Notes: generated by a model not told the origin, from the letters alone. A DNA stretch of 36,710 bases from an uncultured Bacteroidales bacterium (GCA_903887775.1 CAISRB010000021.1:1-36710), one strand, 5' to 3'. Numbered from the stretch's first letter, positions 1 through 8,361 are shown. Numbers and translations: made by a program.

Positions 1-124
1 CATTCGCAGGATTAGCTCCGCTTCCTGCTCATTGCATTCGCAGGATTAGCTCCGCTTCCTGCTCATTGCATTCGCAGGATTAGCTCCGCTTCCTGCTCAT
101 TGCATTCGCAGGATTAGCTCCGCT
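1..124. repeat. 34-bp tandem palindromic repeat (about 3.6 copies, cut by window edge)
   Basis: Unit starts fall at 1, 35, 69 and 103, and the three complete units are identical. The fourth stops after 22 bases at about 124. Each full unit holds GCAGGA, then AGC-TCC-GCT, then TCCTGC, so it can fold into a stem of about nine pairs with a two-base bulge, like a REP element. The array may extend left of the window. There is no spacer between units, so it is not a CRISPR. The word GCAGGATTAG recurs at 34135-34144. Confidence 0.9.
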
Positions 125-151
125 GATCCATTTATTTGGGGGCATAACACC

Positions 152-192
152 AAACCCCTGGCTCGCTTCGCTCGCCAGGGGTTTTTCTTTTT
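152..192 (+). terminator. Hairpin plus T-run, likely rho-independent terminator
   Basis: An 11-bp perfect stem (152-162 with 174-184, AAACCCCTGGC pairing with GCCAGGGGTTT) has an 11-base loop and is followed by T-rich sequence to 192. It would stop plus-strand transcription coming from left of the window. The right arm is shared with a larger inverted repeat at 178-244. Confidence 0.6.
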
Positions 193-244
193 CCTTCTCG
201 GCCACAAAGCAAGCTTTGGGCCTCGGCGGAAAAAGAAAAACCCC
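178..244. repeat. 17-bp perfect inverted repeat with nested inner hairpin
   Basis: Positions 178-194 (GGGG-T5-C-T5-CC) are an exact reverse complement of 228-244. Inside, about 200-222 holds a second near-perfect inverted repeat (GGCCACAAAGC against GCTTTGGGCC, one base missing). The element links the terminator at 152-192 to the tRNA terminator at 230-262, and the alternative folds exclude one another. Confidence 0.75.
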
Positions 245-262
245 GTATGCTTTCGCATCGGG
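230..262 (-). terminator. Rho-independent terminator of the tRNA gene
   Basis: Read on the minus strand just past the tRNA, a hairpin (CCCGATGC, GAAA loop, GCATACGGG with one bulged base; plus positions 242-262) is followed by TTTTTCTTTTT. The position and the T-tract fit termination of the tRNA transcript. Confidence 0.75.
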
Positions 263-270
263 ATTCGTTG

Positions 271-342
<72 letters not shown>

Positions 343-353
343 ATATATTTTTG

Positions 354-361
354 TACCTTTG
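354..361 (+). promoter_or_regulatory. Possible -7 box for era
   Basis: TACCTTTG matches the Bacteroidota -7 consensus TAnnTTTG and lies about 80 bases before the era start. No TTTG is visible 19-21 bases upstream (that stretch is tRNA sequence), so this is a half-match only. Confidence 0.35.
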
Positions 362-397
362 TCTTTTGTATCGTGGTATAATTTGGATTCAGCGATG

Positions 398-429
398 CAA
401 AGATAGGGTTATTTTGCCGCATCTCAAAA
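398..429 (-). promoter_or_regulatory. Bacteroidota-type promoter for tRNA-fMet
   Basis: On the minus strand TTTTG (425-429) is followed by exactly 19 bases and then TATCTTTG (398-405), a full match to TTTG-N19-21-TAnnTTTG. Transcription would start near 394, about 50 bases before the mature tRNA end at 342. The promoter lies inside the leader of the divergent era gene. Confidence 0.75.
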
Positions 430-443
430 TTTATAAAACATTT

Positions 444-1382
444 ATGGCTCATAAAGCCGGGTATATAACCATTCTGGGTTATCCCAACGTCGGAAAATCA
501 ACCCTGATGAACGCTCTTGTTGGTGAAAAGCTGTCAGGTATCACACCCAAAGCCCAGACTACCAGGCACCGTATTATTGGGATACTGAATGGGGAAAACT
601 ACCAGATCGTGTTTTCAGATACCCCGGGTATTCTTACCCCAAAATACAAATTGCACCAGGCAATGGCTGCAGCTATAGGCTCATCAATTGCCGATGCAGA
701 TATTATTTTACTTGTTACTGAACCAGGTCTGAAATTCACCCACGAGGAAATCCTTGAAAGAATATTAAAAACAGAGCTTCCCGTAATAGTCCTTATAAAT
801 AAAATCGATACCATTGACCAGCATAAACTCGAGAAGGAAGTAGAGCAATGGGCTAAACTCCTGCCAAGGGCGGAGATCCTGCCGGTTTCTGCACTCCACA
901 ATTCGAACCTTGATTTGCTCAGGACACGTTTAGTCAAGCTTTTACCCCAGCATCCGCCTTTCTATGACAAGGATGAACTAACTGACCGGAATGAACGCTT
1001 CTTTGTTGCAGAGATCATCCGTGAAAAAATACTGATGAATTATTCCCAGGAAGTTCCATATTCGGTTGAAGTGGCAATTGATTCATTTAAAGAGGATGAG
1101 TCAATGATACGCATCAGGGCGATTATTTTTATTGCCAGGGAATCACAGAAAGCCATCATACTTGGTCACCAGGGTAAAGCAATAAAAAAACTTGGTACCG
1201 ACGCTCGCAAAGCTATCGAGGAATTTCTTGACCGTCATATCTTTCTTGAACTGCATGTGAAAGTTTCGAAGGATTGGCGGGAGGATGAGCTGCAGCTGAA
1301 ACGCTTCGGTTATATGATGGGGGAGGAGAATAATACAAAGCAAAAAGCGAAAAGCGAAAAGCGAAAAGAAAAAAGCGAATAG
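444..1382 (+). CDS. era: GTPase Era
   Basis: Era is a Ras-like GTPase with a KH RNA-binding domain that helps 30S ribosome assembly by binding near the 3' end of 16S rRNA. From the ATG at 444 the product has 312 aa, close to the usual 300. The N-terminus [15 protein letters not shown] matches Era, so the longer upstream reading frame is not used. G1 is GYPNVGKST (about residues 12-20), G3 DTPG, G4 NKID and G5 SAL. The C-terminal KH domain includes [13 protein letters not shown], followed by the typical Era ending. The last 15 or so residues ([14 protein letters not shown]) are low-complexity and encoded by an AAAAGCG-type DNA repeat that runs on past the stop. der follows 49 bases downstream. 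Confidence 0.96.
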   Translation: MAHKAGYITILGYPNVGKSTLMNALVGEKLSGITPKAQTTRHRIIGILNGENYQIVFSDTPGILTPKYKLHQAMAAAIGSSIADADIILLVTEPGLKFTHEEILERILKTELPVIVLINKIDTIDQHKLEKEVEQWAKLLPRAEILPVSALHNSNLDLLRTRLVKLLPQHPPFYDKDELTDRNERFFVAEIIREKILMNYSQEVPYSVEVAIDSFKEDESMIRIRAIIFIARESQKAIILGHQGKAIKKLGTDARKAIEEFLDRHIFLELHVKVSKDWREDELQLKRFGYMMGEENNTKQKAKSEKRKEKSE

Positions 1383-1419
1383 CAAAAAGCGAAATTTCGC
1401 TTTTCCCCATTCGCTTTTC
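1336..1419. repeat. AAAAGCG-type simple repeat with palindrome, spanning the era stop
   Basis: Tandem variants of (A)AAAGCG, period mostly 8, begin in the last codons of era and continue into the gap before der. Positions 1385-1404 form a perfect 20-bp palindrome (AAAAGCGAAA then TTTCGCTTTT), and another TTCGCTTTT copy follows at about 1410. The palindrome could fold in RNA but has no real loop. Related sequence occurs on the other strand at about 21485-21503. Confidence 0.75.
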
Positions 1420-1431
1420 AACAATAAAAAT

Positions 1432-2754
1432 ATGTCCAAAATTGTAGCAATAGTAGGCCGCCCGAATGTGGGTAAAAGCACTCTTTTCAACCGTTTGGTG
1501 GGACAGAGAGAAGCCATTGTCGACCCCACCAGCGGAGTAACCCGCGACAGGCATTATGGAGTGTCGGATTGGAACGGGCATCAGTTTTCGGTGATCGACA
1601 CAGGAGGTTATGTTGACAATTCAGAGGATATCTACGAATCGGAGATCAAAAAACAGGTAAATCTGGCGATTGACGAATCTGATATCATACTTTTCATTGT
1701 GGATGCCAGGGAAGGAATCACTCCCATGGATGAAGATGTGGCGAATATCCTCCGCCGTTGCGGTAAGAAAGTTATTCTTGTTCCGAACAAGATCGACAGT
1801 GTAAAGCAGGCCAATATGGTCCATGAGTTCTATTCTCTTGGCTTACCTGAAATGTTTGGGATCTCAGCCGTTAACGGAAGCGGGACAGGGGAGCTCCTTG
1901 ACGCGGTCACAGCGCTTTTCCCTCCACTTGATGAGTCATCCGCTGAAAATAATGATGAATTACCTGATCTTCCGAGAATAGCTATCGTTGGCCGCCCCAA
2001 CGCCGGTAAATCCTCCCTGATCAATGTCCTTCTCGGCAACGACCGTAACATTGTTACTCCTTTGCCGGGAACCACCCGTGATTCCATCCATTCAGCATAC
2101 AACTCCTTTGGACTGAATTTCCTGCTTGTCGATACGGCAGGGATACGTAAAAAAGGCAAGGTCAAGGAGGATATTGAATTCTATTCGGTCATGCGCGCCA
2201 TCCGTTCTATAGAGAACAGCGATGTTTGTATCCTGATGATAGATGCTGAACGGGGTTTCGAGGCCCAGGATCTGAATATTTTCCATATCATAGACCGCAA
2301 CCATAAGGGCCTGGTCATTCTTGTCAATAAATGGGACCTGGTTGAGAAACAGACCAATACGCATAAGGAATTTGAAGAATCCATAAGGGAGCAAACTGCT
2401 CCTTTCCGTGATATTCCTATCGTATTCACTTCTGTTACTCAAAAACAGCGCATCCTGAAAGCGATGGAGACTGCAGTGGCCGTCTATAAAAACAGGATGC
2501 GGCAAATCCCCACGCGTGAACTTAATGACTTCATCCTTCCTGTTATTGAAAACACGCCTCCTCCGGCGGTTAAAGGAAAATATGTGCGCATCAAATATGC
2601 CACCCAGCTACCAACGGCATTTCCGTCATTCGTGTTTTTCTGTAATCATCCACAATACTTAAAAGACCCTTACCGTCGTTTTATTGAGAACAAATTAAGG
2701 GAACGATTTGATTTCACAGGGGCTCCCATCGAGGTATTTTTCCGGCAAAAATGA
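1432..2754 (+). CDS. der: Ribosome biogenesis GTPase Der (EngA)
   Basis: Der has two GTPase domains in tandem and a C-terminal KH-like domain, and acts in 50S subunit assembly. The 440-aa product has the usual length. The first G domain starts at once (GRPNVGKST, residues 8-16; DTGG; NKID). An acidic linker (about 163-178) leads to the second (GRPNAGKSS from about 186; DTAG; NKWD). The end (residues about 350-440) holds the KH-like domain with FCNHPQYL and a final FRQK, normal for the family. It lies between era and an S4-domain gene, and its stop overlaps the next start by 4 bases (ATGA, 2751-2754), so the two are translationally coupled. Confidence 0.97.
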   Translation: MSKIVAIVGRPNVGKSTLFNRLVGQREAIVDPTSGVTRDRHYGVSDWNGHQFSVIDTGGYVDNSEDIYESEIKKQVNLAIDESDIILFIVDAREGITPMDEDVANILRRCGKKVILVPNKIDSVKQANMVHEFYSLGLPEMFGISAVNGSGTGELLDAVTALFPPLDESSAENNDELPDLPRIAIVGRPNAGKSSLINVLLGNDRNIVTPLPGTTRDSIHSAYNSFGLNFLLVDTAGIRKKGKVKEDIEFYSVMRAIRSIENSDVCILMIDAERGFEAQDLNIFHIIDRNHKGLVILVNKWDLVEKQTNTHKEFEESIREQTAPFRDIPIVFTSVTQKQRILKAMETAVAVYKNRMRQIPTRELNDFILPVIENTPPPAVKGKYVRIKYATQLPTAFPSFVFFCNHPQYLKDPYRRFIENKLRERFDFTGAPIEVFFRQK

Positions 2755-3137
2755 AACAAGGGGTCAGGATCGATAAATGGTTATGGGCGGTGCGTCTTTT
2801 TAAAACCCGAAACCAGGCAACAGAAGCATGCAGATCCGGGAAAGTCAGGATAGACGGGCAAATTATTAAGCCCTCACGGGAAGTGAAGCCTGAGGATGAG
2901 ATCAGTATTTCTCATCAGTCCCTGACCAGAACGGTAAAAGTGATCCAGGCTCTTGAAAACAGGGTTGGTGCGCCGCTGGTCCCGGAATATATGCAGGATC
3001 TCACTCCTGAAAGTGAATTTTTGAGGGTTAAAATGATGAAGGCGGTAAATTTTGAATACCGGGATCCCGGCACCGGAAGACCCACTAAACGCCACAGAAG
3101 GGAAATAGAAGTGCTGAAAAAATATCTGGGGGAATGA
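2751..3137 (+). CDS. S4-domain RNA-binding protein (Hsp15/HslR-like)
   Basis: A small (128 aa), basic protein. The N-terminal half is a clear S4 domain: [15 protein letters not shown] (residues 6-20), then a helix and the loop [23 protein letters not shown]. Family members of this length resemble E. coli HslR (Hsp15), which binds stalled 50S subunits. The C-terminal part is charged ([19 protein letters not shown]) and may contact RNA. The gene overlaps der upstream and tonB downstream, each by an ATGA. The S4 assignment is firm; the exact role is inferred from the family. Confidence 0.85.
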   Translation: MKQGVRIDKWLWAVRLFKTRNQATEACRSGKVRIDGQIIKPSREVKPEDEISISHQSLTRTVKVIQALENRVGAPLVPEYMQDLTPESEFLRVKMMKAVNFEYRDPGTGRPTKRHRREIEVLKKYLGE

Positions 3138-3901
3138 AGACAAACCGTGTAATTGACCTGTTCGACATTGTTTTCACTGGAAGGAACCAGGCATATGGCG
3201 GTTATGTACTCAGGAAAAGTTATCCCAGAAACCTCCTTGTTTCCACCATCCTGGCCGTCTGCTTCGCTGTAATCATCGTTTTAACCCCCTTTTTGTACTT
3301 TTATTTTGAGCCGTTGCCGCTTCTTGACGACGACATGATCACGGATGTGGAATATTTCAGCGTTATGCCTCCTCCCAATGATGACGTGAACAAACTGGCC
3401 GGCTCATTGCCTGAGCAGGCCCCGGAAGAGATGGCTCCTGTGGTCACTGATTCGGTGACCGAAGAGAAACTGAAGCCTGTTGAAGACAAACCGCCTGTTG
3501 AAGAGGAAGAACGACCGGCTGATTCGGCAGGAAAAAGCCCCGGGAATGCTTTAAGCGGTTATGGAACCGGAGATGCAGACGGCTTAGTCTCGATGATCGA
3601 TGTATATCCCAGGTTTCCTGGAGGCGATGATGCAAGGCTTTGGTTCCTGCGGAAAAATGTCAGGTATCCTGAATCTGCAATGAAAGCCGGAACTCAGGGA
3701 GTAATTGTTGTAGTATTCATTATTGAAACTGATGGCTCAGTTTCAAATATCGAGGTGACGAAAGCGATTGGGGGAGGCTGTGATGAAGAGGCCATCAGGG
3801 TTGTTAAACTCATGCCCAGATGGGAACCGGCAAGACGTAATGGAAAAGCTGTACGCGTGGTCATAAGGATGCCCATTGTGTTTAAAATGCCCGGGAAATA
3901 A
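3134..3901 (+). CDS. Energy transducer TonB
   Basis: TonB carries proton-motive energy from ExbBD in the inner membrane to outer-membrane TonB-dependent transporters. The 255-aa product has a short cytoplasmic N-terminus, one membrane segment (about residues 33-56), an acidic and Pro-rich periplasmic linker (about 75-145), and a Bacteroidota-style TonB C-terminal domain: YPRFPGGDDARLWFLRKNVRYPE, an IETDGSVSNIEVTKAIGGG stretch and EEAIRVVKLMPRWEPARRNGK. The start overlaps the S4 gene stop (ATGA). No exbB or exbD is nearby, which is common for one of several TonB paralogues. A hairpin follows the stop. Confidence 0.92.
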   Translation: MKTNRVIDLFDIVFTGRNQAYGGYVLRKSYPRNLLVSTILAVCFAVIIVLTPFLYFYFEPLPLLDDDMITDVEYFSVMPPPNDDVNKLAGSLPEQAPEEMAPVVTDSVTEEKLKPVEDKPPVEEEERPADSAGKSPGNALSGYGTGDADGLVSMIDVYPRFPGGDDARLWFLRKNVRYPESAMKAGTQGVIVVVFIIETDGSVSNIEVTKAIGGGCDEEAIRVVKLMPRWEPARRNGKAVRVVIRMPIVFKMPGK

Positions 3902-3932
3902 AAAAAAGAGGCCGTCTAAAAAGACAGGCCTC
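3901..3932 (-). terminator. Hairpin terminator between converging genes
   Basis: GAGGCC-GTCT (3908-3917) pairs with AGAC-A-GGCCTC (3922-3932). On the minus strand the stem is followed by a run of T (plus-strand A run from 3907 back into the tonB stop), so it mainly ends the gene at 3961-4251. It may also slow transcription coming out of tonB. Confidence 0.7.
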
Positions 3933-3960
3933 CATTCATTCGAACAACTCAATGTCCTGA

Positions 3961-4251
3961 TTACTTCTTTTCAGGAGCTTTCTTTTCAGCTGGTTTATCG
4001 GCCGGCTTTGCAGCAGGCTTGTCGGCTGGCTTTGCAGCAGGTTTGTCGGCTGGCTTTGCAGCAGGTTTATCAGTTGCTTTTGTAGCAGGTTTATCAGTTG
4101 CCTTTATAGCAGGTTTATCAGTTGCATTTGCAGCAGGTTTTGCAGTTTCTTTCTTTTCAGCTGGTTTCTGATCCTTTGCCTGTGGTGTCTGTGCGAAAGT
4201 TAAACCAGCAAAAAGCATTAATGCTGATACTAATACAACAACTTTTTTCAT
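3961..4251 (-). CDS. Secreted Lys/Ala/Pro octapeptide-repeat protein
   Basis: I do not recognise a family. The 96-aa product starts with a clear signal peptide (MKKVVVLVSALMLFAGLTFA, cleavage likely between A20 and Q21). The mature part is very basic and made only of Lys, Ala, Pro, Asp, Thr, Glu, Gln and Asn with one Ile. Residues 43-90 are six octads of the form (A/P)(T/A)DKPAxK, ending in EKKAPEKK. The lack of hydrophobic residues implies a disordered, cationic export product. It resembles in composition the Ala/Lys/Pro tails of histone-H1-like proteins and periplasmic spacers. It has its own -7 box (4295-4302) and terminator, so it is probably a real single-gene unit. A role in binding acidic envelope polymers is only a guess. 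Confidence 0.75.
   Translation of the reverse strand: MKKVVVLVSALMLFAGLTFAQTPQAKDQKPAEKKETAKPAANATDKPAIKATDKPATKATDKPAAKPADKPAAKPADKPAAKPADKPAEKKAPEKK
3982..4125 (-). repeat. 24-bp coding tandem repeat (six copies)
   Basis: Six in-frame 24-bp units encode the DKPA octads. The copies nearest the 3' end are almost identical, while the upstream ones vary (ATD instead of PAD). This fits recent slipped-strand expansion and predicts length differences between strains. Confidence 0.85.
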
Positions 4252-4294
4252 AATGGTTTATGTTTATTGGTTAAAGGAATAATTTTTTGCGGCA

Positions 4295-4302
4295 CAAAGG
4301 TA
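4295..4302 (-). promoter_or_regulatory. -7 box (TACCTTTG) of the octapeptide-repeat gene
   Basis: On the minus strand TACCTTTG lies 43 bases before the ATG at 4251 and matches TAnnTTTG. No good TTTG is seen at the -33 spacing. The leader would be about 40 nt. Confidence 0.5.
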
Positions 4303-4376
4303 GATGTTTTTGTTACCCTTAAAGAAGCGCAAATATTAAGATTTTATAAAGAATAGTACCTGTCCCGGAATGGGAT

Positions 4377-7046
4377 TCATTCTTTTTCAGACAAAGCTTC
4401 CTTCATAATTTCCAGAATGCTCGCCTGATCAAAAGGTTTCGGCAGGTAATGTGTACAACCCTGTGCGATCAGCATATCCTTATCCCCGCTCATAGTATAT
4501 CCGGTAACTGCAATAATCGGAATGCCCTCATATCCCGGTATCTTTCTGATCTCTTTTGTGACGTCAATACCGTTAATACCATATCCAAGGTTTATATCCA
4601 TAAGGATTGCACGATACTTTTCTTTTCTGACCATTGTAAGAGCTGTTGCACCGTCAGGAGCATAGTCGACATTGCATATTTTTCTGAGAAAAAATTCGGT
4701 CAGCTCCTTATTCACAAGATTATCTTCAACCAACAAGACCCTGGATAGTTTTGTTATTTCTGTTTGTTGCACGAGGGGTGTAACAGTACCGGCAGATGTT
4801 TCCCCTTCGGTTGCGGAGACGTTCGGCTGATAAGGAATCCGGATGCAGAAGGTGGAACCTTTACCGGGTGTGCTTTCAAGAGTGATCGTGCCTTCAAGAA
4901 GGTCGATCGTTTTCCTGCATATCGTAAGCCCGATTCCGGAACCCTGGTACTTCCGGCCAAATCCTTCACTTGCCTGCCTGAACTCCTGGAAAATCAAGTC
5001 ATGATATTTTTTTTCGATACCAATGCCAGTATCACTTATCGAAATGACCACAAAATTTCCTGCTTTCGCCTTTTCGGTCGAAACATCAACAGTAACACCT
5101 CCTTTCTCGGTGAATTTTATAGCATTGTCAAGGATTTGGCGGCAAAGCTGTTTCAGGAGCTGCTCATCAGTATTCACATTGATGGAGGGGTCGGCATTTA
5201 ATGTGATCGTAAGATTTTTTTCCCTGGCCAGCGGGTCCATGGATCTGATGACGGCACTGATACTTTCTTGAACACATAACGGCCTGATTGAAAGGGCAAC
5301 TTTACCTGCCACGAGCTGCGATAACGTAATCAGAGAGTTCAGGGTTCCCATCAGCCTTCTTCCCGAAGAATGGATGTTATCGGCCATTACGGCATGATCA
5401 GTATCCTTCATCTCAGCTTTAAGGATCTCGGCAAACCCTAAAATGCCGTTTAAAGGCGTTCTTAGCTCATGACTGACGTTTGCGAGGATAGAGGACTTAA
5501 GACGATCCGATTCTTCAGCTTTTTCTTTCGCGATAATAAGCTGAATTTCAAAAGATTTTCTCAGTGTTATATCCCTGTCGGCACCCCTGTACCCTGTATA
5601 TTTTTGATGCGAGTCGAACAGGGGAATACCCGAAGATTCAAGATAAACGATATGCCCGTCGCGGTGAATAGCACGGTTTGTGAGCAGGTTTACCGGTTCG
5701 AAGTTATGGACGAAGTGCCTGAGTGCTTCTTTTACTTTGTCAACATCCTCAGCTGGCATAAATGAAAAAGGTGATTTGCCAAGCAGTTCTTCCGGACGGT
5801 ATCCGAGGATATTAAAAACTTTCGAACTAATATAAGTGTATTTCCACTGGGGATCTATTTCCCAGATATAATCGTTCGTGAGATTGACAATTGCGCTTAG
5901 CCGCTCTTCGCTTTCCTTGATGCGTGCTTCGGCCAGTTTGTTCCTTGTTATATCCCTGAAAATGCCAAAAGTGCCTGAAAATGTACCATTCGAATCATAT
6001 TGGGGAGTTGCTGTAACAATGATCCACCTTCTCTGCCCGTCAAGCCTGAGGACTTCAACTTCATAGATGCTCTTCTGGCCCTGCATCCGTTTTTGGGTTT
6101 GCCGTAAAATCTCGGAATGTGAAGATGGATGAATGAAATTCAATAGTTTTTGCCCGAGAAGCTGGGCAGCAGGAAGTCCAAATATATCACAGGCTACCGG
6201 ATTGACATAAGCAAAACGCTCATTCAGATCTACAACTCCGATACCTTCACCGATATTTTCCACCAACTCCCTGTAACGTTCTTCGCTTTCCCTGAGAGCT
6301 TTTTCCTTAAACCGTATATCAGAAATATCCCTGGCTATCAGTAAAATATATTTTACACCCTGAATCTCAACTACCTGGCCATAGGTCTGAACCGGGAGTT
6401 CGGTTTTGTCCTTCCTTTTCCAATGTGATTCGGTGCGGGGCAGCATGGCATTCCCTTTTCCATTCCTGAGAATATGTAAAGCATTCTCCCATTCTCCGGA
6501 AGGCAGTATGTCCTGCACTTTGAGTTCAACGATTCCATCTTTTGCATATCCCAGCAGATCAATTGTAGCCTGGTTCGCATCGACGATCTCAGCGGTATCG
6601 GGTTTGATCATCAGAATGGCTTCTGACGCCAGCTCAAAAAGAACATGATATCGTAACTCTTTTTGCTTTAACAATCTGTCGGACTTTTCAAGCCTTGTTT
6701 GAATGGCTTTAAGAAGTTCAGCAGATTCAAAAGGCTTTGTGATGTAATCATCGGCTCCCATCAGCATGCCATAGCGGATATCTTTGTTATCAGCTAATGA
6801 TGAAAGAAAAATAAAGGGAATATCTGATGTCGTAATGTCGCCCTGAAGAATCCTGTATACTTCATGCCCGTTCAAACCCGGCATGAGAATATCACAAAGT
6901 ATAATATCGGGGATTTGGATTTTTGCTATCGAGATGCCTTCATTTCCACCTGCAGCCTTAAATACCTCGAACCCGGCAGCTGTAAGGAAATTTGCGGTAG
7001 CCTCAAGGATAAGCCTGTCATCTTCTATCAGGAGGATCTTCTTCAC
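4377..7046 (-). CDS. Hybrid sensor histidine kinase (REC-PAS-PAS-PAS-HisKA-HATPase-REC)
   Basis: An 889-aa cytoplasmic signalling protein with no membrane segment. Order: REC1 (1-120, phospho-Asp D52 in CDILMPG, K104); three PAS domains (about 130-245, 255-375, 382-500), each followed by a PAC-type stretch such as RDIS or RDIT; HisKA with H526 in NVSHELRTPLNG; HATPase with N641 (DNAIKFTE), DTGIGI (672-677) and GSGIGL; and REC2 (768-889, D817 in LMDINLG, K870). The N-terminal REC suggests it receives phosphate from another kinase. The PAS domains suggest a redox or small-molecule input. There is no DNA-binding output, so phosphate probably leaves through REC2 to an Hpt or regulator elsewhere. 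A strong promoter (7051-7082) ends only about 4 bases before the ATG. Confidence 0.93.
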   Translation of the reverse strand: MKKILLIEDDRLILEATANFLTAAGFEVFKAAGGNEGISIAKIQIPDIILCDILMPGLNGHEVYRILQGDITTSDIPFIFLSSLADNKDIRYGMLMGADDYITKPFESAELLKAIQTRLEKSDRLLKQKELRYHVLFELASEAILMIKPDTAEIVDANQATIDLLGYAKDGIVELKVQDILPSGEWENALHILRNGKGNAMLPRTESHWKRKDKTELPVQTYGQVVEIQGVKYILLIARDISDIRFKEKALRESEERYRELVENIGEGIGVVDLNERFAYVNPVACDIFGLPAAQLLGQKLLNFIHPSSHSEILRQTQKRMQGQKSIYEVEVLRLDGQRRWIIVTATPQYDSNGTFSGTFGIFRDITRNKLAEARIKESEERLSAIVNLTNDYIWEIDPQWKYTYISSKVFNILGYRPEELLGKSPFSFMPAEDVDKVKEALRHFVHNFEPVNLLTNRAIHRDGHIVYLESSGIPLFDSHQKYTGYRGADRDITLRKSFEIQLIIAKEKAEESDRLKSSILANVSHELRTPLNGILGFAEILKAEMKDTDHAVMADNIHSSGRRLMGTLNSLITLSQLVAGKVALSIRPLCVQESISAVIRSMDPLAREKNLTITLNADPSINVNTDEQLLKQLCRQILDNAIKFTEKGGVTVDVSTEKAKAGNFVVISISDTGIGIEKKYHDLIFQEFRQASEGFGRKYQGSGIGLTICRKTIDLLEGTITLESTPGKGSTFCIRIPYQPNVSATEGETSAGTVTPLVQQTEITKLSRVLLVEDNLVNKELTEFFLRKICNVDYAPDGATALTMVRKEKYRAILMDINLGYGINGIDVTKEIRKIPGYEGIPIIAVTGYTMSGDKDMLIAQGCTHYLPKPFDQASILEIMKEALSEKE

Positions 7047-7050
7047 ACCA

Positions 7051-7082
7051 CAAATTTAATCATGCGCTGCTTGAAAACCAAA
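7051..7082 (-). promoter_or_regulatory. Promoter of the hybrid kinase, next to its start codon
   Basis: Minus strand: TTTG (7079-7082), 20 bases, TAAATTTG (7051-7058), a full consensus match. The last base of the -7 box is 4 bases from the ATG at 7046, so the mRNA should be leaderless or nearly so. Confidence 0.7.
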
Positions 7083-7107
7083 CTTTTCCTTAACTTATTC
7101 GAAAGTT

Positions 7108-7560
7108 TTATTCTTTATTTTTCGAGTCGATGAGTATCGTTACCGGCCCGCTGTTGACCAGATTGACCTCCATCATGGCACCGAAAATTCCGGTTTTGAC
7201 CTCAGTCCCCGCTTCCTTCGATAAGCAATTGATGAATGAATTGTAAAGCGGCACCGCCCGTTCCGGCTTTGCTGCAATTATATATGAAGGCCGGTTACCC
7301 TTTTTTGTAGATGCATGCAGAGTGAACTGACTTATGACTAAAATTTCTCCCCTTATGTTCGTTACAGAAAGGTTCATAACCCCTTCACTGTCGTCAAAGA
7401 TCCTGAGTCTGGCAATCTTACCACAAAGCCATAATACATCATCCTGATTATCATTCTCTTCAATGCCAACAAGAATCAAAAGACCTTCAAGGATTGCAGC
7501 TTTGACCTTTCCGTCAATTTCAACGGATGCTGATGATACTCTTTGGATTACACATCTCAT
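7108..7560 (-). CDS. dtd: D-aminoacyl-tRNA deacylase
   Basis: Dtd removes D-amino acids (and glycine from tRNA-Ala) wrongly attached to tRNA. The 150-aa length from ATG 7560 (MRCVIQRVSSASVEIDGK) matches the family; a TTG nine bases upstream is less likely. Both family motifs are present: SQFTL (about residues 77-81, active site) and the C-terminal NSGPVTILID (GPVT in place of the usual cis-Gly-Pro context NxGPVT). It is followed by the hybrid kinase about 60 bases downstream, which has its own promoter. Confidence 0.95.
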   Translation of the reverse strand: MRCVIQRVSSASVEIDGKVKAAILEGLLILVGIEENDNQDDVLWLCGKIARLRIFDDSEGVMNLSVTNIRGEILVISQFTLHASTKKGNRPSYIIAAKPERAVPLYNSFINCLSKEAGTEVKTGIFGAMMEVNLVNSGPVTILIDSKNKE

Positions 7561-7566
7561 ATTAAA

Positions 7567-7574
7567 CAAAGATA
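7567..7574 (-). promoter_or_regulatory. -7 box (TATCTTTG) directly before dtd
   Basis: The minus-strand TATCTTTG ends 6 bases before the dtd ATG (7560). No clear -33 TTTG. If used, the leader would be only a few bases. Confidence 0.45.
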
Positions 7575-7606
7575 CCAGGTTTTTATCTGAATTCGTACTG
7601 AAATGT

Positions 7607-7614
7607 TAGCTTTG
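7607..7614 (+). promoter_or_regulatory. -7 box (TAGCTTTG) of pdxJ
   Basis: TAGCTTTG ends 14 bases before the pdxJ ATG at 7629, giving a leader of about 10 nt. The -33 element is weak. It is divergent from the dtd box 33 bases away. Confidence 0.45.
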
Positions 7615-7628
7615 CATAAATTCTCCTG

Positions 7629-8342
7629 ATGACCACCTTAAGTGTTAATATCAACAAGATAGCCACCCTGCGAAATGCCCGTGGTGGAAACATGCCCGAT
7701 ATACTTAAAGTCGCAAAGGATTGTGAACGTTATGGGGCAGATGGCATTACCGTGCATCCACGTCCTGATGAACGGCATATCCGCTACCAGGATGTGCTTG
7801 ATCTGAAACCTGTTCTTCATACAGAATTCAACATTGAAGGCTATCCATCTGAAGCGTTTATAGCCCTGGTTAATAAGGTCAAACCCGCGCAGGTTACCCT
7901 CGTGCCGGATCCTCCCGGTGTTCTCACTTCGAACGCCGGATGGGATACCATTCAGCATGGACATTTTCTCAGCAACGTGATTGCCGGGTTTAAATCGGCC
8001 GGGATCAGGACATCCATTTTCATCGAGACAGATGAAAAAATGATACGGAATGCTGCAAAGACCGGGGCCGACAGGGTAGAGCTTTACACTGAAGCCTTTG
8101 CCCGCGAATATCATGACGATCCTGAAGCTGCGGTAAAACCCTTTCGTGAGGCCGCAGGAATCGCTCATGAGTCGGGGCTCGGTTTGAATGCAGGACATGA
8201 CCTTAACCTGACAAACCTCAGGTATTTTTATCAGAATGTTCCATATCTTTTGGAAGTCTCAATTGGTCATGCCCTGATATGCGATGCCTTGTATTATGGC
8301 CTTGAGAATACAATCCAGATGTACCTGAGGCAGCTAAAATAA
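7629..8342 (+). CDS. pdxJ: Pyridoxine 5'-phosphate synthase
   Basis: PdxJ condenses 3-amino-2-oxopropyl phosphate with 1-deoxyxylulose 5-phosphate to pyridoxine 5'-phosphate, the last ring-forming step of DXP-dependent vitamin B6 synthesis. The 237-aa protein is a TIM barrel of normal length. Family segments seen: [33 protein letters not shown] (His in the active site), SLFI-type strands read here as [30 protein letters not shown] and [16 protein letters not shown]. An adenosine-deaminase-like gene follows 19 bases downstream. Products of this pathway serve PLP enzymes such as the lysine aminomutase at 24060-25349. Confidence 0.96.
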   Translation: MTTLSVNINKIATLRNARGGNMPDILKVAKDCERYGADGITVHPRPDERHIRYQDVLDLKPVLHTEFNIEGYPSEAFIALVNKVKPAQVTLVPDPPGVLTSNAGWDTIQHGHFLSNVIAGFKSAGIRTSIFIETDEKMIRNAAKTGADRVELYTEAFAREYHDDPEAAVKPFREAAGIAHESGLGLNAGHDLNLTNLRYFYQNVPYLLEVSIGHALICDALYYGLENTIQMYLRQLK

Positions 8343-8361
8343 ACCCTTCAGATGAAGCGCG

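Noticed and set aside
1-124. CRISPR array
   Set aside because: The 34-bp units abut directly with no unique spacers, and no cas genes are near.
351-443. N-terminal extension of Era from an upstream start
   Set aside because: The added residues are not family-like and contain promoter sequence; MAHKAG at 444 is the normal start.
1143-1581. Antisense frames opposite era and der
   Set aside because: Repeat-driven and opposite two essential genes; no start signals or motifs.
3876-4085. Plus-strand frame rich in ALQQxCRL repeats
   Set aside because: Antisense shadow of the octapeptide-repeat gene; the minus-strand frame has a signal peptide, promoter and terminator.
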